A stretch of 64,000 bases of DNA. Source: Streptacidiphilus sp. PB12-B1b. GTDB taxonomy: Bacteria; Actinomycetota; Actinomycetes; Streptomycetales; Streptomycetaceae. Every line of letters begins with the position of its first letter. Positions within the stretch are counted from its first letter, which is position 1. The notes under the pieces are model-generated. The model searched no databases and was not told the origin of the DNA. It worked only from the letters and a program-made list of their open reading frames with translations. Below are positions 1 through 7,873 of this stretch, piece after piece. The stretch is from the NCBI RefSeq assembly GCF_014084125.1, contig NZ_CP048405.1:5890001-5954000 (forward strand). Reading direction: 5' to 3'. A program made the position numbers and the translations under genes.

Positions 1-1147
1 AGGCCAGCATCGCGGCCAGCCGGTGCGCGTCGGCCGGGCCGCAGGCCCCCTCCCGGATCCAGTCGGCCAGCAGCGCGCCCAGGGCGTGCCGGAAGGCGGC
101 GGCGCCGGTCAGGAACAGCTCGGGCAGGCCGAAGGCGTCGGTGGAGAACAGCACCTTGCCGAACGGCGCCAGCTCCAGGAACTCCCCCAGCACCCGGACC
201 GCGCCCGGCCCGGTGTACGACAGGGTCAGCCCCAGGTCGCAGTGGACGTGCGGGAACGCCTGGGCCAGCCAGGCGGCCTGCCGGTGGTAGGGGTGGCCGT
301 GCAGCAGCACCAGCGGGACGCCGCTCGGCTCGACCGCGCGGACGAACGGGGTGAGCAGCGAGGGATCGGCCCGGTGCAGGGTCAGGTCCGGGTCGCCGAA
401 GCCGGTGTGCAGCTGGATCGGCAGGCCCAGGTCCACCGCCGTCCACAGCAGGTGCCGCAGCAGCACCGGGTGGTCCAGCCGGGCGGCCGGGGCGGCCAGC
501 CACTCCCCGGCCGCCCGGGCCGTCTCGGCGGCGGACGGGCGGGCCGGGTCCAGCTCCAGACCGTGGCGGTAGGCGGCGACGGACTTGACCGCGATCGCGT
601 CCCGCTCCCGGACGGTCGCGGCCAGGGCCTCGGCGACGTCCGCGCCGAAGCGGGCGGCGGTGGTGCCGCTGCCCCCGGCCGGGCCGCCGTCCGGGCCGCC
701 GTCCGAGCCGCCGTCCGAGCTGCTGTGCAGCCGTTCGGCCACCTGCTCCAGCCGCACCACCTCGCGGACCCGGGCGCCGCCGGCCCGGGCCAACGCCGGG
801 AGGTCCAGCAGCGGGGCCCCGGCCGCCTCGGTGAGTCCGGTGTCGACCAGGCAGGCGTCCAGCGCGGCGGCCCGCAGCAGCGCCCCGGTGGCCCGCTGCG
901 GGCCCAGCTCGCGGCGGCGGGCCAGGTAGTCCGCCGCGGGGGCGTGCGGCTCCAGGCCGAGCGCCGGGGGGCACCAGCGGCGTACCGCCAGGCCCAGCGC
1001 GCTGTCCCAGGCGCTGGTGCCGGGCGGCTGCGGGCGGTCGGACTCGGTCAGCAGCGAGCCGAAGGCGTCGTCGGACAGGTCGGCGGCGGTGACGCTGTGG
1101 CAGTGGTGGTCCAGCAGCAGCAGCCCCGGCGGCAGCCGGAAGGCCAT
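1..1147 (-). CDS. Amidohydrolase family protein, 3' end outside the window
   Basis: The reading frame starts with ATG at 1147, overlapping the TGA of the glutamine-synthetase-like gene (TGATG), so the two are translationally coupled. It is still open at base 1. The N-terminus carries LLLLDHHCHSV, the His-x-His metal motif of the amidohydrolase superfamily. A second metal-type region reads LPIQLHTGFGDPDL, followed by PLVLLHGHPYHRQ and, near the cut end, KVLFSTDAFGLPELF, whose Asp fits the last metal ligand. A Gly/Ser/Asp-rich stretch near 660-730 is probably a loop. The amidohydrolase-plus-glutamine-synthetase pairing matches the domain order of fungal FluG, fused there and adjacent here. A role in releasing or recycling a gamma-glutamyl amine is inference. 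The missing C-terminus prevents closer assignment. Confidence 0.85.
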   Translation of the reverse strand, partial: MAFRLPPGLLLLDHHCHSVTAADLSDDAFGSLLTESDRPQPPGTSAWDSALGLAVRRWCPPALGLEPHAPAADYLARRRELGPQRATGALLRAAALDACLVDTGLTEAAGAPLLDLPALARAGGARVREVVRLEQVAERLHSSSDGGSDGGPDGGPAGGSGTTAARFGADVAEALAATVRERDAIAVKSVAAYRHGLELDPARPSAAETARAAGEWLAAPAARLDHPVLLRHLLWTAVDLGLPIQLHTGFGDPDLTLHRADPSLLTPFVRAVEPSGVPLVLLHGHPYHRQAAWLAQAFPHVHCDLGLTLSYTGPGAVRVLGEFLELAPFGKVLFSTDAFGLPELFLTGAAAFRHALGALLADWIREGACGPADAHRLAAMLA

Positions 1148-2514
1148 CAGTAGCGCCAGCGGGTGGCGGCGATCACGGCCTCGGGCGGCTGCCCGGCGAA
1201 GGCCGCGGCCTCCGCCCGGCGGACCGCCGCGACGGTGTCGTGCAGCACCTCGCCCAGGGCCTCCCGCAGCACCGCCGACGCCTCGAACGCCGCCAGCGCC
1301 TGCTCGGGGCCGGTCGGCAGCCGGGGGACGCCGTCGGCCGAGGCCGGATCGCCGCGCACCTCCGGCGGCAGCACCGCTCCGGCGTCCATCCCGGCCAGAC
1401 CGGCCGCGATCACCCCGCCCACCGCCAGGTACGGATTGGCCGCCCCGTCGAAGCACTTGACCTCGGCGTTGGCGCTCTCCGGCCGGTCCGGCAGCCCCGG
1501 CACCAGCCGCAGCGCGGCCTCGCGGTTCTCCGGGCCCCAGCACTGGAAGGCCCCGGCCCAGTGCGAGGGCACCAGCCGCAGATGGCTGGACGGGCCGGGC
1601 GCGCCCAGCGCCAGCAGCGCGGGCAGCTCCGCCAGCACCCCGGCCAGGAACGCCTCGCCCTGCGCGGTCAGCCCGTGCCGTCCGGGGCCGCCGGTCAGCA
1701 GGTTCTGCGGCGCCGCGTCCGGCCCCGTGCGCCAGACGCTCAGGTGCAGGTGGGCGCCGCTGCCGACGCCGCCGGGGGCGAACGCCGGGGCGAACGAGGC
1801 GCGCAGGCCGTGCGCGGCGGAGACCGCCCGCAGGGTGTGCCGGACCAGGACGGCGGTGTCGGCCGCGCCGACCGGCCCCTCCGGCGCCACCGAGACCTCG
1901 AACTGGCCCTCGGCGTACTCCGGATGGATCTGCTGCACCGTCAGGCCCTGCTCCGCCAGGGCGGAGAGGATGTCCCGCAGGTAGTCGGAGAGGTCGGTCA
2001 GCCGGTTCATCCCGTAGGCCGGGCCGTCGGTGGGATAGCCGCCGTCCGGCCGCTGGACGATCCACTCGGTCTCGTAGGCGGCCCGCAGGGCCAGCCCCCG
2101 GGCGGCGGCCCGCTCGGCCATCCGCGCGGCGAACTGCCGCTGGCAGGCCGGGTGCGGCGTGCCGTCCTGCCGGTAGCGGTCGGCCGGGGCCCAGGCCCAG
2201 CCGGGCTGCGCGGCCAGGGCCACCGCCCGGCTGAGGTCGGGGAGGAGCCGCAGGTCGCCGTCGGGGCCGCCGAGCCAGCGGCCGGAGGTCATCGAGTCGT
2301 CCACCAGGAAGGTGTCGAACACCGGCGACATGCCGACGCCCTGGTCGGCGGCGTCGGCCAGCCGCGCCAGCGGGACCGCCTTGACCCGGCCGACCCCGGC
2401 GTTGTCCACCCAGCCCAGGGCGACGCCGACCACCCCCTCACCGCCGAGGCGGGCGGCGGTGACCCGGGGGTGCTCCTCGGACGGCTGTGCCGGGGGCTCG
2501 GGCGGCTGCGCCAT
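1147..2514 (-). CDS. Glutamine synthetase-like gamma-glutamyl amine ligase (GlnA-type)
   Basis: 455 aa, about the length of a type-I glutamine synthetase. ATG at 2514 is preceded by AAGGAG at 2525-2530 (10-nt spacer), which selects it over upstream in-frame starts. Family motifs in order: YAEGQFEVSV (metal-binding Glu strand), APGGVGSGAHLHLSVW (ATP-binding signature, with FA where classical enzymes have the Lys-Pro), NREAALRLVPG, and VKCFDGAANPYLA near the C-terminus. The early VGVALGWVDNAG region resembles the divergent GlnA2/3/4-like group rather than housekeeping GlnA. In streptomycetes such paralogues join glutamate to polyamines or ethanolamine. The coupled amidohydrolase and a nearby PuuB-like oxidase fit amine catabolism, but the substrate cannot be read from sequence. 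Confidence 0.88.
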   Translation of the reverse strand: MAQPPEPPAQPSEEHPRVTAARLGGEGVVGVALGWVDNAGVGRVKAVPLARLADAADQGVGMSPVFDTFLVDDSMTSGRWLGGPDGDLRLLPDLSRAVALAAQPGWAWAPADRYRQDGTPHPACQRQFAARMAERAAARGLALRAAYETEWIVQRPDGGYPTDGPAYGMNRLTDLSDYLRDILSALAEQGLTVQQIHPEYAEGQFEVSVAPEGPVGAADTAVLVRHTLRAVSAAHGLRASFAPAFAPGGVGSGAHLHLSVWRTGPDAAPQNLLTGGPGRHGLTAQGEAFLAGVLAELPALLALGAPGPSSHLRLVPSHWAGAFQCWGPENREAALRLVPGLPDRPESANAEVKCFDGAANPYLAVGGVIAAGLAGMDAGAVLPPEVRGDPASADGVPRLPTGPEQALAAFEASAVLREALGEVLHDTVAAVRRAEAAAFAGQPPEAVIAATRWRY

Positions 2515-2567
2515 GGGCTCAGGTCTCCTTCCGGGGCCGACGGTGGGCCGACGGTGCTCCGGGGCGG

Positions 2568-4052
2568 CTACGCGCCCCCGTCGTGGACGCTGAAGGCGCT
2601 GCGGCGGGCGGCTCGGGCGACGCCCGGGTCGGGGTGGGCCGAGGCGACCGCGGCCAGGACCTGCCCGGCGCGCGGGTGCCCGACCCGTCGGGCGAGCGCG
2701 AACAGCCGGCCCGGATCGCCGTCGGCCGCGCCCTGGACGTGCCGGACCAGCATCGCGGTGTCCCCGTGCTCCAGCACGGCGGCGCCGGTGTCCACCCAGA
2801 GCCAGGCGGCGTCGTCCTGGCCGAGGACGTCCGAGGGCAGGACGCCCTCGTCGGTCTGCTCGGCCAGCCACAGCAGCGCGTACGGGCGCAGCAGCGGCTC
2901 GTCCACGCAGTCTCGCACGGCGGGTTCGGCCGGGTGCCCAGCGACGCGCAGGGCCTCGAAGGCCAGGCCGCGCAGCAGGGCGTCCTCGCCGCGGGCCACG
3001 GCCAGCAGGTCGGCGACGGCGCGGTCGGTCTGCCGGGCGGCCAGCCAGGCCCGGTACTCGGCCCGGGCCGGGCCGGGCGAGTAGCGGGCGCAGGCGGTGA
3101 GCAGTTCCAGCGCGGACTGCTCGATGTGCCCGGCGGCGGTCTGGGCGACCATGCAGATCTCTTCGAGCTTGGCGCGGACCGCCCAGTGCCCGAGGGGGGT
3201 GAGCTCGGCGCAGCCGTCGGCTGCGTCGGCGCCGTCCGGGCCGGTGCACTCGGCGTGCCGGACCAGCGCGCCGACGGCGGCGAAGCCGTCCAGCATCCAG
3301 TCCAGGACGCCGGCGACCTCGGCCGGGCCGGGGGTGAGGGTGAGCGCCAGGGCGCTGTCGCCGCGCACGGCGGAGACCGCCCAGGCGGCGTGCGGGACGG
3401 GGGCGCCCAGGGCCGGATGCACCCCGCCGTGCCACTGCTCCTCCAGGCCGCGTCTCAACAGCTCCCGCAGCTCGGTGAGCGGAACCGGATCGTCCACCAG
3501 GTGCAGGAAGGAGAGCAGTTGCGGCGCGTGGTCGACGGCCAGGCCGGCCAGCGAGGTCAGCGCCCGGTCCGGGACGGGCACCAGCAGCGTCCAGGCGTCG
3601 AACAGGGCCGCCCAGCCGCGCAGGACGGCCTCGTCGTCGTGCTCCCAGGCGTGCAGCCGCCAGCCGGGGCCGGCGCCGCTGCCGCGCAGCTCGATCAGGC
3701 CGGTCAGCCGGGCGCGTTCCCACGCCTCGGCGGCGGCGGGCATGGTCAGGGCCAGCGCCCGCCCGGCGGCGTGGGCGTCCGCCTCGTGGAGGTCCCCGCG
3801 CCGGTCGACGCTGGGGAGTTCCCCGGCCCAGCGGGCGATCCGCACCGCGTCGGCGAGCAGCCGCCGGGCGAGCGGAGCGAGCTGGGCGGGTCCTGGCAGC
3901 CCGGCCGGTGGAGTGCGGCGGGCTTGGGTCGAAGGTCGGGGCGGGGCGCTGCTGCGTGGCTGCGTGGGAAGCACAGCCGTGGGCAGCCTGGTCACCTGAG
4001 CGGTGCCACCCACAGGTCGGGCATCACGGTCGCGCGAATTCCGGGACGTCAC
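2568..4052 (-). CDS. Conserved hypothetical, alpha-helical repeat-type protein
   Basis: 494 aa from a GTG at 4052; a later in-frame GTG (VTRLPTAV) is possible because no clear Shine-Dalgarno marks either. The first ~60 residues are Pro/Arg-rich and probably disordered. The rest is Leu/Ala-rich and helical, without membrane segments or recognisable catalytic motifs. It is paralogous to the gene ending at 62291: LLADAVRIARWAGELPSVD matches PLLSDAIRLARWVAPFRPVD, and RRVGHPRAGQVLAAVASAHP matches WRVDHPYTTAVLEAVGELHP. The C-terminal half resembles HEAT-like repeats (inference). It lies 53 nt upstream of the glutamine-synthetase-like gene on the same strand, so co-transcription is possible. Function unknown. 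Confidence 0.75.
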   Translation of the reverse strand: MTSRNSRDRDARPVGGTAQVTRLPTAVLPTQPRSSAPPRPSTQARRTPPAGLPGPAQLAPLARRLLADAVRIARWAGELPSVDRRGDLHEADAHAAGRALALTMPAAAEAWERARLTGLIELRGSGAGPGWRLHAWEHDDEAVLRGWAALFDAWTLLVPVPDRALTSLAGLAVDHAPQLLSFLHLVDDPVPLTELRELLRRGLEEQWHGGVHPALGAPVPHAAWAVSAVRGDSALALTLTPGPAEVAGVLDWMLDGFAAVGALVRHAECTGPDGADAADGCAELTPLGHWAVRAKLEEICMVAQTAAGHIEQSALELLTACARYSPGPARAEYRAWLAARQTDRAVADLLAVARGEDALLRGLAFEALRVAGHPAEPAVRDCVDEPLLRPYALLWLAEQTDEGVLPSDVLGQDDAAWLWVDTGAAVLEHGDTAMLVRHVQGAADGDPGRLFALARRVGHPRAGQVLAAVASAHPDPGVARAARRSAFSVHDGGA

Positions 4053-4139
4053 GCCGTGCAGTCTTCCCCGTGGACGGTGTAGTTGTCACATCCTCAGGTA
4101 CACGGGCTTCCAACGTGTCCCGGAATGGTGACGGATGGG

Positions 4140-5324
4140 TCACAGGAGGGGGGTGAGGAACCTGCGCAGGGTCTCCTCGTAACCGGCCGGATCGGCGTTC
4201 CACAGGGCCGCGTGCTCAGCCCCGGGGAACTCCCGGTACAGCACCAGGTCCTCGCGGCTCGCGGCCAGCCTGCGGGCCGGTCCCGGGTCGGCGACGGTGT
4301 CGTCCGGGCTCTGCATCAGCAGCACCGGGGCATTCAGCCCGAGGCCCAGCGCGAGCCGGTCCGCGGCGGCGCCGTCCAGCCCGGCGCGGCCCTCGGCGGC
4401 GCGGGCCCCCAGGACGGCCAGGGCGTCCGGCACGCCGCGCCGGGCGGCCTGGCGGCGGGCGGCGCCGCGGACGTCCAGCACCGGGGAGTCCAGCACCACG
4501 CCGCGCACGCTGTCCCGCCACGGGGAGCGCTCCAGGAAGTGCAGCGCCGTGGTCGCGCCGATCGACCAGCCGTGGAGCAGGACCCGCCCGAAGCCGCCGG
4601 ACAGGGCCAGCTGGACGGCCGCCTCCACGTCCCGCCACTCGGTCTCGCCGAAATGCGAGAGGCCGTCCGGCGAGCGCGGCGCGCCCTCGTCGTTGCGATA
4701 GGTCACGGCCAGCACCTGCACCTTGAGCCGGGTCAGCAGCGGCAGCAGCGGCAGCACCTGCTGTCGGTCCTCGCCGGGGCCGTGGACGGCCACCACGCAC
4801 AGGTCGCGGGCGCCGGACAGGTACCAGGCGGGCATGGGCCCGAGCTCGCCGCGGACCAGGGGCTCGGTGAAGTCCAGCCCGAGCGCGGTGGACGGGTCGC
4901 CGACCAGCACCCGCGGGGTGATCCGGACGGCGGTGCCGTCGGGGGGCGCCGTGCCGCTCTCCAGCCGGCGGACGACGGTGCGGTCGGTGGTGCCGATCAC
5001 CTCGCCGACCACGGCCCGGCCGGAGCGGCCGGAGCCCAGGCCGGCGGCGGGCACGGAGCCGGCGACGGGGCCGGTGCCGTCCGGACCGGAGCCGTCCGGG
5101 CCCCACTCCAGGGCGTAGCGGCCCGGGCGGAGCGTCTCCCCGCTGCGGGTCAGCTCGATCCGGCCGTCGGCGGAGGCCTGCACCCGCAGCCCACCGCCCC
5201 CGGCCGGAGGCGTCTCCCGGGGCCGGACCGAGAAATCGGAGGCCGCCCGGCTCGCCGCCAGCACCGCCGCACCGGCTCCGACGGCGGCTGCGGCGGCCAC
5301 GGCTGCTGCCCTTCCCCAACGCAT
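4140..5324 (-). CDS. Membrane-anchored or exported alpha/beta hydrolase
   Basis: 394 aa from ATG 5324. This start puts a signal-anchor-like segment (MRWGRAAAVAAAAAVGAGAA) at the N-terminus and has GGGGAG just upstream; longer in-frame starts add only a Pro/Arg-rich tail. After a ~150-residue N-terminal region the C-terminal half is an alpha/beta hydrolase: DLCVVAVHGPGEDR (oxyanion loop), LLHGWSIGATTAL (nucleophile elbow GxSxG), LMQSPDDTVADP (acid) and FPGAEHAALW (His). This is the layout of secreted acyl-ester or peptidase-like hydrolases such as the BAAT/Dlh group. Substrate unknown. It is divergent from the FAD oxidoreductase, with 231 nt between their starts. Confidence 0.85.
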   Translation of the reverse strand: MRWGRAAAVAAAAAVGAGAAVLAASRAASDFSVRPRETPPAGGGGLRVQASADGRIELTRSGETLRPGRYALEWGPDGSGPDGTGPVAGSVPAAGLGSGRSGRAVVGEVIGTTDRTVVRRLESGTAPPDGTAVRITPRVLVGDPSTALGLDFTEPLVRGELGPMPAWYLSGARDLCVVAVHGPGEDRQQVLPLLPLLTRLKVQVLAVTYRNDEGAPRSPDGLSHFGETEWRDVEAAVQLALSGGFGRVLLHGWSIGATTALHFLERSPWRDSVRGVVLDSPVLDVRGAARRQAARRGVPDALAVLGARAAEGRAGLDGAAADRLALGLGLNAPVLLMQSPDDTVADPGPARRLAASREDLVLYREFPGAEHAALWNADPAGYEETLRRFLTPLL

Positions 5325-5555
5325 GTCGCTCCCCACGCTCGGCGGTGCCCGCTCGGTACTCCTCCCCGCCATCCCAGTGCCCATGCACGGCGCGCGCCAG
5401 CCGGGCGCGGCCATCCGGCGGACGCCCGGAACGCCCGTCCGTCCGACGCTGTGTCCCGTTTCCCGGCGGGAGGCTGACAGAGTGCGCATTGCCGCTGCTC
5501 GCGGCGGATGGGTACGGTCCGGAAAACCCACTCCTCGCGGAAGCAGGTCCTCCTG

Positions 5556-6959
5556 ATGGGCACGTCCGCCATCGCCAACGGCGGTGTCTCGTTCTGGTAC
5601 GCGGAGGCGGGCGTCCCCGCGCCGCGCACGCCCCTCGACGGCTCGGCCGAGGCCGACGTCTGCATCGTCGGCGGGGGCTACACCGGGCTGTGGACCGCGT
5701 ACTACCTGAAGAAGGCCGATCCCGGGCTCCGGATCACCGTGCTGGAGCAGCGCTTCTGCGGCTACGGCGCGTCAGGCCGCAACGGCGGCTGGCTCTACAA
5801 CGGCTTCGCCGGGCGCGGCGCCTTCGCCCGCCGGTACGGCAAGCCCGGCGCGGTGGCCATGCAGCAGGCGATGAACCGGTCCGTGGACGAGGTGATCGAG
5901 GTCTGCGCGGCCGAGGGCATCGAGGCCGACATCGTCAAGGGCGGCATGATGGAGGTCGCCTACACCCCGGCGCAGCTGGACCGGCTGCGCGGGTACGTCG
6001 CCACCGAGCACGCCTACGGCGAGACGGACCAGGTGCTGCTCGGCGCCGCCGAGGCAGCCGCGCGGATCAGCGTCGCCGGGACGCTGGGCGGCAGCTGGAC
6101 GCCGCACGGGGCCCGGATCCAGCCGGCGAAGCTGGCCCGGGGGCTGGCCCGGGTGGTCCGGGCGCTGGGCGTGACCGTGCACGAGGGCACGGCGGTGCGG
6201 GAGATCCTGCCCGCCGCCGACGGCCGCCCGGCCCGGGCGGTGACCGCGACCGGGACCGTGTCGGCGCGGTACGTGCTGCGGGCCACCGAGGGCTTCACCT
6301 CGGCGCTGCGCGGCGAGCGGCGCTCCTGGCTGCCGATGAACTCGTCCATGGTGGTGACCGAGCCGCTGCCCCGGGAGTTCTGGGACTCGGTCGGCTGGGA
6401 GGGCCGGGAGACCCTCGGCGACATGGCGCACGCGTACATGTACGCCCAGCGCACCGCCGACGACCGGATCGCGCTGGGCGGGCGCGGGGTGCCGTACCGC
6501 TTCGGCTCGCGCACCGACAACGACGGGCGGACCGCACAGCAGACCGTCGACCAGCTGCGGGAGATCATGGTCCGCTTCTTCCCGGCCGCGCGGGACGTGC
6601 GGATCGCACACGCCTGGTCCGGGGTGCTCGGGGTGCCGCGCGACTGGTGCTCCACCGTCGAGCTGGACCGGGCCTCCGGCCTGGGCTGGGCCGGGGGCTA
6701 CGTCGGCAGCGGCGTCACCACCACCAACCTGGCCGCCCGGACCCTGCGCGACCTGGTGCTGCGCGAGGACGGCAGCGAGCTGACCGGCCTGCCGTGGGTG
6801 GGCCACCAGGTCCGCCGCTGGGAGCCGGAGCCGCTGCGCTGGATCGGCGTGCACGGCATGTACGCCGCCTACCACGCCGCCGACCGGCAGGAACGCGGCG
6901 GCCGGACCACCACCTCGCCGATCGCCCGATTGGCGGACGTGGTCTCCGGGCGGCACTGA
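5556..6959 (+). CDS. FAD-dependent amine oxidoreductase, DAO/PuuB-like
   Basis: 467 aa from ATG 5556 (MGTSAIANGGVSFWY); an in-frame ATG at 5508 lacks a ribosome-binding site. The Rossmann motif VCIVGGGYTGLWTAYYL binds FAD, and GYGASGRNGGWLYNG is the conserved second motif of the D-amino-acid-oxidase/PuuB group. The C-terminal half has WSGVLGVPRDWCSTVELD and GYVGSGVTTTNLAAR, typical of the FAD-closing domain. Best family match is gamma-glutamylputrescine oxidase-like enzymes, which oxidatively deaminate gamma-glutamylated amines. Proximity to the gamma-glutamyl-ligase-like gene, although divergent, fits a Puu-type route. The substrate is inference. No signal peptide; cytoplasmic. Confidence 0.88.
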   Translation: MGTSAIANGGVSFWYAEAGVPAPRTPLDGSAEADVCIVGGGYTGLWTAYYLKKADPGLRITVLEQRFCGYGASGRNGGWLYNGFAGRGAFARRYGKPGAVAMQQAMNRSVDEVIEVCAAEGIEADIVKGGMMEVAYTPAQLDRLRGYVATEHAYGETDQVLLGAAEAAARISVAGTLGGSWTPHGARIQPAKLARGLARVVRALGVTVHEGTAVREILPAADGRPARAVTATGTVSARYVLRATEGFTSALRGERRSWLPMNSSMVVTEPLPREFWDSVGWEGRETLGDMAHAYMYAQRTADDRIALGGRGVPYRFGSRTDNDGRTAQQTVDQLREIMVRFFPAARDVRIAHAWSGVLGVPRDWCSTVELDRASGLGWAGGYVGSGVTTTNLAARTLRDLVLREDGSELTGLPWVGHQVRRWEPEPLRWIGVHGMYAAYHAADRQERGGRTTTSPIARLADVVSGRH

Positions 6960-7010
6960 CACGGTCACCGACAGGCATTGCTGACACGCGTCACTGACAG
7001 GCAGTGACCG
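6955..7010. repeat. Short repeat cluster behind the FAD oxidoreductase
   Basis: Three CACYGACA copies fall in about 50 nt. Two belong to a near-perfect 16-bp direct repeat (6965-6980 and 6991-7006, two mismatches). CGGTCAC at 6962-6968 pairs with GTGACCG at 7004-7010. It could be a weak terminator for the oxidoreductase or an operator for the small gene at 7109. Confidence 0.5.
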
Positions 7011-7108
7011 GGCGTGGGCGCTCCGAGATGCGGAAACGCCCGCCGGAGCGGACGCTGGACTCCGGGGGGTTCCACCGGACCGCAGCACTCAACGACCTTG
7101 GGGTGCCC

Positions 7109-7459
7109 ATGTCTGTCCTTGCCTGGCTGCTCATCGCCCCGCTGGGGCTGCTTCTGATCCTCGGCCTCGCCTGGTTCGAGGACACCGTCCTGCGCCCGCC
7201 GGCCAGCCCGGCGGACCAGGTGCTGCAACGCCAGACGGAGACAGTCGCGCCCGCGCGGCGCGGCCGGGCCACCGGTCGGTCCAACCCCGTCGCCCAGATC
7301 TCCCAGGCCGCCAAGGCCGCGCAGGCGGCCCAGGCCGGAAAGGTCGCCCAGGTCGCCCAGGTCGCCCAGGGCACGGCGGAGCTGCTCAGCCTGGTCAGGC
7401 TGCAGCCTCGGCGCACCGCCGAGCGGCCGGGCGCGGGCGGCCGCGACAGCGCCGCCTGA
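7109..7459 (+). CDS. Small single-pass membrane protein
   Basis: 116 aa from ATG 7109, preceded by TTGGGG. Residues 1-24 (SVLAWLLIAPLGLLLILGLAW) form one transmembrane helix or uncleaved anchor. The rest is soluble, with an Ala/Gln/Val tract (QAAKAAQAAQAGKVAQVAQVA) that could form a coiled coil or amphipathic helix, and a basic tail. An earlier in-frame ATG at 7004 would add a charged leader and destroy the anchor topology. I do not recognise the family. It stands alone between the repeat cluster and the strong hairpin at 7467. Confidence 0.6.
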   Translation: MSVLAWLLIAPLGLLLILGLAWFEDTVLRPPASPADQVLQRQTETVAPARRGRATGRSNPVAQISQAAKAAQAAQAGKVAQVAQVAQGTAELLSLVRLQPRRTAERPGAGGRDSAA

Positions 7460-7466
7460 GCCGCCC

Positions 7467-7522
7467 GACGCGAGGACGCCGAGCCCGTGCCGCACCCGGC
7501 GCGGGCTCGGCGTCCTCGCGTC
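7467..7522. terminator. 21-bp perfect hairpin separating the small membrane gene from the cobalamin operon
   Basis: Bases 7467-7487 are exactly complementary to 7502-7522 with a 14-nt loop. No T-tract follows, as is common in high-GC actinobacteria. It begins 7 nt after the stop of the small membrane gene and lies about 50 nt before the cob promoter, so it should insulate the operon. Confidence 0.8.
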
Positions 7523-7571
7523 CGGCCGGGGGGGCGGGCGCCGGGTGTGAGAAGAGTCGCCGGGCCGTGTG

Positions 7572-7601
7572 TTGACGGTCGGTCCGGCAGCGTGGTGGGA
7601 T
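7572..7601 (+). promoter_or_regulatory. Sigma-70-type promoter of cobalamin operon half 1
   Basis: TTGACG at 7572-7577, 18-nt spacer, TGGGAT at 7596-7601. The string CGTGGTGGGAT around the -10 box is identical to that of the second cob promoter (30909-30914). The predicted start lies near 7608, just before the aptamer. Confidence 0.6.
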
Positions 7602-7604
7602 CAT

Positions 7605-7800
7605 TGCGCCAAACGGAGGCATGCAGAGGAAGCCGGTGCGAATCCGGCGCGGTCCCGCCACTGTCACCGGGGAGCGCTTTCGAACGACGGCCACGGCAGT
7701 GCGGTACCGCTGCGGGAAGGCCCGGAAGCGCGTCGATCCGGAAGCCAGGAGACTCTCGCCCCCGGTACGTCGATCCAGGGCGCGGACCCTGAGTGAGGAC
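7605..7800 (+). ncRNA. Cobalamin riboswitch 1
   Basis: The conserved core AGCCGGTGCGAATCCGGC followed by GCGGTCCCGCCACTGT at 7631-7664 and the B12 box AGCCAGGAGACTC at 7743-7755 identify a class-I adenosylcobalamin aptamer. P5 is GCCGG/CCGGC with loop TGCGAAT (7637-7643). The expression platform is a short hairpin, AGGG-CGCGGA-CCCT (7777-7790), whose CGCG can pair with TGCG of L5, as in the known L5-L13 kissing loop. The Shine-Dalgarno sequence GAGTGAGGAC (7791-7800) abuts it directly, so translational control is the likely mode: ligand closes the kissing loop and hides the ribosome site. Exact 5' limit uncertain. Confidence 0.93.
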
Positions 7801-7810
7801 ATCCCACGCC

Positions 7811-7873
7811 ATGCGCGTCCCCTGCCTGCCACCCCCGCACGCCGCCCCCACCGTCCCGCAGCCGCTCCGCTGA
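7811..7873 (+). CDS. Riboswitch-proximal leader peptide ORF, Pro-rich, 20 aa
   Basis: ATG 7811 lies 10 nt after the riboswitch-controlled GAGGAC; the cobD start has no such site of its own. The 20 codons encode 7 prolines, including a PPP triplet at residues 7-9, begin Met-Arg and end in Arg. Its TGA (7871-7873) lies six nt before the cobD GTG and overlaps an in-frame CTG. The second riboswitch is followed by a similar ORF (31084-31152). Likely role: translational coupling between riboswitch and cobD, perhaps with polyproline stalling. The peptide itself may have no function. Confidence 0.6.
   Translation: MRVPCLPPPHAAPTVPQPLR

Noticed and set aside
23-1153. Long plus-strand frames opposite the amidohydrolase
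   Set aside because: Gln/Arg/Gly-rich antisense shadows without motifs; the minus strand encodes a recognisable amidohydrolase there.
1147-3723. Very long minus-strand frame beginning at 3723 that includes the glutamine-synthetase-like gene
   Set aside because: Only the part from 2514 onward encodes the ligase and has a ribosome site; the upstream part is an Arg/Pro-rich out-of-frame copy of the 2568-4052 gene.
6955-7010. Antisense damage-type promoters from CACYGACA copies
   Set aside because: The required -10 TAnnnT is absent at 8-nt spacing in all three.
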